Shown here: piece by piece, positions 57,382 through 64,000 of the stretch | Numbering within the stretch: position 1 is the first letter of the stretch | How the letters are laid out: every line of letters starts with the position of its first letter | Assembly (NCBI RefSeq): GCF_035083965.1 | Contig: NC_089724.1 | Span: 30,588,435-30,652,434, forward strand | Direction: 5' to 3' | Source: Branchiostoma lanceolatum | Taxonomy: Eukaryota > Chordata > Leptocardii > Amphioxiformes > Branchiostomatidae | DNA: 64,000 nt | Notes under the pieces: generated by a model | What the model saw: only the letters and a program-made list of their open reading frames with translations | Database searches by the model: none | Told to the model about the DNA's origin: nothing | Program-made: the position numbers and the translations under genes

Positions 57382-58034
57382 ATTGTTGCCTACTCCATTT
57401 CTGTTAACTTCCAAGATTGATCAACGGTTTACAGAGACCTGAGACTGATATCAAGGTTGGGGAATGTGTTCTCCTACATATATACCAATACAATATACAG
57501 TTACCACAAAACTTGAGAACGTGTTAATTGATCTTTATGAAACAGAAGAAGACACTTACTGTAATTGCACCTCGGATTAACACACATTCCGTTTAATTGC
57601 ACCGAATCCCAAAATCCCAAACCGGTTCCCATTCACTGCATTGTTAGTGACTCTGCATATCTGCACGGCGCATTGTCACCAATGCACCAAAATGTTTCAA
57701 AAATCTTCAATAAGCTAACCAAAAAGGTGCGCTAAAAATCGGCAAACGCGGTACAAAATTAATTAGTAGATACCTGTTAGTGTAAAGGCGCAATACCGCC
57801 AATATGTTTGAAACTGTTTTGAGTAACAAAAGAAGGCGGTCCCATTGACATTTGAGTAACTTACGAGGAAAATCTACATTTTCATTCTAGGCGTGTTGTT
57901 ACAGTTTTCACCTGTTAGTTTCGAAACTGGTTCAAATATTCCCCAGAGGCCCGGCATCTACAAACCACAAAGGGATATACATGTACAGCCAAACGTGTAA
58001 ACTTGTTTCTATTATGTGGATAGCTTAAGTGTTA

Positions 58035-58150
58035 CTTGATATGATGAAATGTTAACAATGCAAATCAGAATCTAATTTTCATAATTAATGGAGAAATCTT
58101 ATAAACCCACACCATTCAATGGTACGACAGTTTTAAAATGCTACATATGG
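58035..58150. repeat. Interspersed repeat, second copy of the 39237 family
   Basis: Shares TTGATATGATGAAATG, TATAAACCCACACC, GGTACGACAGTTTTAAAATG with 39237-39365. It lies in the inverted-repeat loop. Confidence 0.55.
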
Positions 58151-60009
58151 AATCGGGAAATAAAGCATATTGATAGATAAAAGCTATGCAAATTAAGACC
58201 TAATTTACATAATCAATGAGAAAATACTGTAATTACATATTTGTAGATAACTGGAATTTTATACTTTTTGGCATTTGGAAGTTCTGTGGCAGTGAACATG
58301 GTTGAATATAAATTATGCAAATGAGGGCCTAATTTGCGCAATTTATGTCTCATGAAGATATGAGGTCTCCGAACTATTGTTTTCCACTGCAGCAGTACTT
58401 TGTGCTCGGGCTGAGTATTTCGGAATTGATTCCCACATTCCGACCCTCGGCGTTCTCGTTCTGTAGACTTTATGGAAATAGGCCACACCAGGTAAATTTT
58501 ATGGATGACATCCTCTGCAGACTCCAAATTGGGTGCGGTCAGAAAAACAAGGGAGAGCAAAAAAAAGATATCTACATTTTCAAAGTGAATACCATAAAGC
58601 ATGTAAAAGGCATTTGTAGCGATAAAACATGGTATTACAACCAAGTATTTCATGACTATATTCAATAAAACACTAACAATGACGTCAACATTATAATCAT
58701 GATAAATTTACATCCGGGTTTGCATAGCACATCAAGAACGCAGAGACAAGGTTTTCCGTACACTAGGCACTGGACTCCCCTGAGTCATGGGGCAGACTGA
58801 CTGTGACTACACAATGCTGGCTCTGTTCACTTAACCTCAACTGAAGTTCTCTCCACTGTCCTGACCGTCTCAATAAAGACACATCTCGGAAATCCCCCGC
58901 CTTTTTATTCTGTCTTCAACGGACAGACAGCTAGACAATGGTCTACCTAAACCGCATGGCATACCGGTAAGTTACTTCATCTGACCTTGTTATCGAATTG
59001 TTTCATTCAAGAATAACACATCGGCCAGTTGCAATTACAAGTTGTTGACAATATAATGGCACAGCAATTACAAACTAATTCCAACTACAAGTTAGGTATG
59101 AGGGCTGTACTGTGTATGTGTGTGTTCCTGTAAGCTTGTGAAGAGGAGCAATCTTTTTTGGAGATTGCATACACACTAATTTTACAACATTATTTCTACA
59201 GATTTTTCAACATTCCGACGAGTACAACTGTTACAGCATATAGAACGTTCTAGCGATGGAACTGACAGGCAACATTCGCAACATTTAGCCCCATTATCGG
59301 TATATTGACCATTGCTGATGGATAAAATCTTTTAAATTTCAAAATCTGGCGAAAATCAATGTGCGCGCTGGTGTCATCCATAAAATTTACTTGTTTTTTT
59401 TTTTGTTGTTTCATTTATTTGCACATAAAAACAAAAACAATAATGAATTGATTGAAAGTACAAAAGAATGTGCAGGGGGAGGCAACAAGCCTGCAAGGTT
59501 TATAGAAGCCCTCCTCCTTTTAACTTAACAAATGACGATTACAAGAGTGATATGATAAATAACGAACTAAGGTATAACAAATGATGAAATAAACATAATG
59601 AACAACTATATAACGAAAAATCGAATACTGATAATATAATACAGATTAAAAGTAAGAAATTATTATTAGCCAAGACCAGAAATTTTAAAGTACAATAGAA
59701 CCTTTCTCAAAATGTTAACAAACTTATAAGAACAATCAAGGCATATCTAATCAAATCATGACCAGACCAGAGATATACTGTATTAAGAAGAATGTTTAGA
59801 AGTAGTTGGGATTTGATAGAAGATGAGCTCGAAGATGACATTTGAAGGTTATCACAGAAGTAAAATTCTTTAGGGAGTGGGGAGACTATTCCAAACATTG
59901 ATGGATTTGAACTTTACACTCATTTGGGCTAAAGAAGTTCTGAATAGAGGGATGTGTAACTTTGAGCTTTGACGTGTTTGATAATTGTGAAACTGGGAGC
60001 GAAAATTAA

Positions 60010-60393
60010 CAGGGCTCGAAATTCATCTTTGGAAATAGGTGTACTGGTGCACCCAACGCAAAAAATAAGGTGCACAGAAAGAATTTTGGGTGCACCATAT
60101 AGAATAAAGTTGAATGTCAGCAAAACAAAATTACAAAGTTCAATCTGTAATTCTATAACTAACCTTAAAATTTCAAGCAAGTGATACATCAAATAAAGTT
60201 CAACAAAAGTTTATATGACTTTTTCTGATACTTGCATTTAAAGGATATTCTGTATACTAGTGTACAATAGTACTCTTATCCTATCGGCTACAAGATATCT
60301 AGGTGCACTGGTGCACCCACAGTCAAAAATTAGGTGCACAGTTCCAATTTTGGGTGCACACAGGTGCACATGCACCCACTATTTCGAGCCCTG
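60010..60393. mobile_element. Miniature transposon with CAGGGCTCGAAAT ends (copy 2, complete)
   Basis: 384 bp, CAGGGCTCGAAATTCATC to CACTATTTCGAGCCCTG; both 13-nt tips are perfect inverted repeats. It is related to 48846-49219 in opposite orientation. Clusters of GGTGCACC near both ends form further inverted pairs. Flanks AAAATTAA and ATTAATAA are similar but not identical, so an 8-bp duplication typical of hAT elements is not proven. Confidence 0.75.
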
Positions 60394-60633
60394 ATTAATA
60401 AAGTCGTCAAATTAATAAATGTATCAGGCAGATTATGGTTAATGAATTTGGCTGTGAAAAGAGCAAGTTGAAATCTGTTTATGTCAAAAATATTCAAAAT
60501 TCTAAGTTTATCAAATAGAGGTAGAGAGTGCGTGATGTGGCCTTATTAAGATAAGGCCATAGAACACAATCTTTTCTGCTTGAGTGTGATTCTTCGCATA
60601 TATCTCTCAACCAGCATCTTGGAATCTCTTTCC

Positions 60634-60657
60634 AATGAATGAATGAATGAATGAATG
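60634..60657. repeat. (AATG)n microsatellite
   Basis: About five to six AATG units in a row inside the inverted-repeat loop. Confidence 0.8.
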
Positions 60658-60877
60658 ACAGACAGAAGAGTTGGAACAATGTCCTTAAATGTATGAGAGT
60701 GCTTCCATATGATATCTGTAGCTTTTGCGTATAGTGCCTGGTCGAACACCAGCACTATGCTCTTCAAGTGCAGTGCCTCATTGAGTTTCAAATTTTTTTA
60801 CAACCGCTGAACGCAGTTAGCAACGGTTTAGCCGCCAGAAGTCCGCTAGGGTGTATCTCATAGGTTCAAACTGTAAC

Positions 60878-61911
60878 TTGACCGTATATCAACCAAATAG
60901 ATCTGCCCTACTGATCGCTAAGAATTCCCGAATAACAGCTTTTTGTCAAAAGTCAATATCAAAAATCAATCAAAACAGGTTATGTCTAAACATTTACTGC
61001 ACCTTGAAACATATAACTATGCAAGTTTATAAATAATTTAAATCAAGATAAAGATGTTAAGTATATGTTACAGGCATGTAGAATATATGTTAATTAGTTG
61101 GCGTTTCTGTAGGCCAAAGATGGTGTATTCCTGACGAGATTGAGCCTTTGCAGATACAAATTCGCCATCTTTAAAAATGACCGTTTCCATGGCAACCGGT
61201 GACCACCAGTTAACCCAAAACTTACCCATTTTCTACAATTGCACCAAGGCCTTACTACCGCCCAAATTTTTTTTTTAAATCGACATTTTGTCCTTTGCTA
61301 CTAGGTATTTTACAGACAGACCCTCTTAAAATTACCCATGATGCATTGTGATATTTGCGGCGATTTGATAACATGGCCGTTGGGTGTAATTCTTAAAACC
61401 CTTATAACTCCTGATATTTTTGACGGATTTTGTTGATTCAAAGCCCAAAATGCAGAAAATGATATGGCCTATCAACATAATGTATAACACAAGACCCCAT
61501 AGGTAGCCCAAATAAATGCCTGATTGTAAAAGTAAACAATACATTTTTTTACACAAAATTACCCCCAAAAATGGACTTAAAAGACTCAAAGCTTCTTATA
61601 GAGTCAAATTATCGACCAAAAACATACTATTTCGTGATTCCTGTGGTATCATTTGCTTGCAAACCGATTTTCACCGAAAATCATCGATGTTTGATATTTT
61701 GTCCCAGTCCTCTGAATTAAGTCCCAAAAATCGAAGTCCATTTTGATGACGTCACCATATCACGTGATAATTCCTAAAAAGCTGGACTTTTGACATTATT
61801 ATCATGCATAATTATAAAGTAGAGGAATCAACCTTTTCAAAAAAGTAAGTCACCCTTTGTCCCTCTGTTTGGTACCAAATGGCTATTTTGAGGGACCTGG
61901 CCCATGGACTA
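60878..61911 (-). repeat. Right arm of the giant inverted repeat
   Basis: The reverse complement of 56369-57381 with small differences, e.g. an extra segment before the outer tip (GGTACCAAATGGCTATTTTG then AGGGACC). Inner edge TTGACCGTATA, outer edge TGGCCCATGGACTA. Confidence 0.88.
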
Positions 61912-62494
61912 TATACACCTTATGGTGTGGGAGGATTTTAATTAGTTGATAGAAAATGATCATGACGATAATGATTGAAGAAGTTTATAGCACCCTTGCT
62001 GAGAAGATGTGAGGCAATGCACTTAGCTATCTTGCTTTTTTCATTAGCTTTCTGTAACGCTGTCGATGTCTGATCTTTCATATTGTATGATATGATCCAT
62101 ATTACATACCTTTTGACTTCGTTTCAGAAATTACAACGTATATATTGAGCCCAATATATAGAATAATACGATCTACATGTACGTTGTACATGAACACTAC
62201 TGAAATGCATACATGTGCAGCAAAGCAATTTGTATAGGTATGGTTCTGTTCAGCAGATTTTTACTTAAGAATGACACCTGGCAGTCTATCGTACATGGCA
62301 GGATACTGTCCTTGGTGCTGAAAGACCGGTTTAGCCAGCATGTTTTATAACGTTACATAACGTTACATGTTTTAATAGAAAACAGACCATTTGCCTAGTG
62401 CTCACAATTTACATTTTTGCCTCTCATCAAACTTCGCACGGAAAAAAGTTCTTAAGAGCGGATAATTTAGTTTGTTTTCTAAAAAAAAACCCAG
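61912..62494. other. Non-coding stretch before the second lectin domain
   Basis: A/T-rich, no recognised gene or repeat. It includes a duplicated TAACGTTACAT at about 62348-62370. An upstream exon of the CTLD that starts at 62495 may be hidden further left. Confidence 0.4.
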
Positions 62495-63584
62495 GTCCAC
62501 CGAAATGCCCGGACGGCTACGAGAAATTCGGAGACACGTGCTACAAAGTCTTCACTGAGAAAAAGGCCTATCGCCTCGCCCATGCGACATGTGCCAACGA
62601 CGGAGGAACACTGGCTTTTCAGAAGACAGCAGCTACAAACGACCACCTGGTCAACCTGGCCAAGTCCGCAGGACGTGTGAACATGTGGATAGGCGTGGAC
62701 AAACTCTACACAGGTGTCTACAAGTACAGTGACGGCACCCCTTTGAAGGTAAGGCACATGTAGTAGTACCGGTAGTACTAGTGTCCAGTATATGATTGAC
62801 AATCGCTTTAGTGAATCCTCAGTTGTAAAATACTGTAATCCCAGAATATTTTGCGGTGGGTTAATGCTCACAATTTTTGTGGTGACTGATTCACCGCGAA
62901 CTGAAAACAACTGGCGTTTTCACTACTGTATATTATGTGACTATGGGGCTATCGATAACTTAATGCCGCTGCAAATAATCTATTTTCTCCTTTAAAAAGG
63001 CATTTACAGCATAACCTTACATTACAGCAATAACTGTAAATTCGTCAATTTTTGCGGGGCTTGACTTCGCAACGGGAAGGGACGGGAGGTTTTCCTTGGA
63101 ACTGAAATAAGTCTGTAGTATGGTAGAAATATCAAACACCTATTGGTGGTGTCAGGATTTAATTATGGTAAGAGGTTACCACAAAAATGAAACCACCGAG
63201 AACATTTAAGATTTACAGTATCTAGTTTTTAACTTGCAGTGACAAGTGCTCCTATCAATCTTTATCCTATACAGATGAAGATGCCGTCGGCATGTATATT
63301 GGTCACAAAGTCAAAGGAAAGGTGATAAAACATTTAAACCTATATCAATCTACTATAATCATGCCCGATACTCTGACAGCAATAAATGTTATTGAACGGG
63401 TTACTAATTCTCATACTCATCAAAAGCATATTTTTTAAAATGACAGGACTGCAGGTTTACCAACTGGGCTCCAAATGAACCAGGAGACAGCGACTGTGTG
63501 CAGTTCTGGGCCGGCAAGGGTTACAAGTGGGACGACACTTACTGCACCTACCAAAAGATGTTCATCTGTCAGATTGGTAGGTAA
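62495..63584 (+). CDS. Second C-type lectin domain (two exons), partial gene
   Basis: Exon 62495-62748 enters in phase 1 and reads GPPKCPDGYEKFGDTCYKVF, TCANDGGTLAFQKTAATNDH, MWIGVDKLYTGVYKYSDGTP. Exon 63447-63576 (phase 0 entry) reads DCRFTNWAPNEPGDSDCVQF, WAGKGYKWDDTYCTYQKMFI and CQI. It is a full CTLD, clearly paralogous to 55126-55898: the same intron position and the same NWAP-x-EP, YKWDDTYC segments. It either splices on after 63576 (G|GTAGGT, phase 1) or ends at TAA 63582 as CQIGR. No signal peptide was found upstream. It may be the 5' part of a neighbouring paralogue or an alternative last module of the large gene. Confidence 0.85.
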
Positions 63585-63682
63585 CAATACATTTCACATG
63601 GGCAAAGTTTGGCTGTACAATTGTGATTGGTTGTGCAACGAAATCACATGAAGTAGTCTTGGCTAAATATCACATAGTACAA

Positions 63683-63895
63683 ACATAGTTCCACCAGGGT
63701 ACATAATTCTGCCACCCTGAAAAGATACGTCCAAACAGATCCCCAACCCAACACACCCCATGGCCAGTATAATGCACTCCTGTATATCTATACTGTACAT
63801 ACCTGGGGGTGCTGCACTAGAGATCTCTTAACCCCACTGTTTTTCAAAGTGGCAAATTTCTGTAACCTGGCGGATTAATGTTAATAGGGGTTAGC
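63683..63895. repeat. Interspersed repeat, copy 2
   Basis: Matches 53915-54130 in the same orientation, with shared GGGTACATAATTC, CCTGGGGGTGCTGCACTAGA and GGCGGATTAATGTT. It lies about 110 bp downstream of the second CTLD, whereas copy 1 lies 11 bp after a WSC exon. Confidence 0.7.
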
Positions 63896-64000
63896 ATATC
63901 ATGGCCAAAACTAAGACATCAATTCAAGTGCGTTTATTTTGTATATCTGAAAACAGAAATAGATAACATTTTTATCACCATACAGCATTGTCTATCATTC

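Larger units (their letters stand above)
57382..60877. other. Loop of the inverted repeat; no gene recognised
   Basis: About 3.5 kb between the arms. It holds a copy of the 39237 repeat (58035-58150), the CAGGGCTCG element (60010-60393) and an AATG microsatellite (about 60634-60657). A short start-like frame at about 58938 (MVYLNRMAYR then GTAAGT) follows AATAAAG-containing sequence. It might be a first exon, but nothing supports it further. No transposase-like frame is present. Confidence 0.55.

Noticed and set aside
58780-58960. Possible solo LTR or first exon around AATAAAG and an ATG followed by GTAAGT
   Set aside because: No paired end, no target duplication and no connection to a following exon could be shown, so no feature was called.
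57382-60877. Transposase gene inside the inverted-repeat loop
   Set aside because: I looked for one because of the long inverted arms, but only short frames without catalytic motifs are present.
62479-62910. 143-codon minus-strand open frame
   Set aside because: It lies antisense to the second CTLD exon and has no domain of its own.

Overview
The window looks like animal nuclear DNA, most probably a cephalochordate (amphioxus, Branchiostoma-like). This is inferred from the 5S rRNA sequence, spliced genes with short exons and GT-AG introns, a strongly domain-shuffled secreted protein built from kringle, WSC, CUB and C-type lectin modules, and dense miniature transposons. No database comparison was possible.

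Region 1 (1-31561) is one head-to-tail tandem array of about 162 5S rRNA genes on the + strand, with a unit of 194 bp: a 120-nt gene plus a 74-nt spacer carrying a T-run terminator and a TATA-like box at -30. A 200-N assembly gap lies at 17718-17917, and the three copies just after it are visibly scrambled. The left half carries many 1-bp indels. The block from about 19.8 to 28.1 kb repeats at exactly 194 bp. The array stops inside a 5S gene at about 31549.

Region 2 (31.6-39.7 kb) is mostly non-coding and repeat-rich. It holds one minus-strand gene (33544-36269, five exons). Its product has an N-terminal C2-like domain, three phase-1 Ser/Pro/acidic linker exons that look like duplicates of one another, and a helical C-terminal domain of about 110 residues. 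Its last exon contains an apparent 2-nt frameshift. Downstream lie a diverged tandem of about 150 bp, a foldback element with a perfect 9-bp target duplication (38387-38699), and small hairpin repeats.

Region 3 (40.3-55.9 kb) is the centre of interest: a plus-strand gene that I could assemble as 19 exons. The exon lengths sum to 2457 nt, exactly 818 codons plus a stop, with every splice phase matching. The order is signal peptide, short pro-region with an RLKR site, acidic region, metzincin-type zinc metalloprotease (HEIGHEFRNGH and a Met-turn), half CUB domain, hevein-like Cys module, short linker, kringle, WSC, C-type lectin domain (CTLD). It looks like a secreted protease tethered to glycan- and protein-binding modules. 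Its introns hold three miniature transposons that share AGCC/GGCT ends, two of them with perfect TTA/TAA duplications, plus foldback elements, a LINE fragment and a partly deleted tandem duplication covering exon 4.

Region 4 (55.9-64 kb) contains a tRNA-like SINE, a very large inverted repeat (arms of about 1 kb at 56369-57381 and 60878-61911 around a 3.5-kb loop), and a second CTLD (62495-63576). The second CTLD has the same entry phase as the first, so it is either the start of a neighbouring paralogue or an alternative last module of the big gene.
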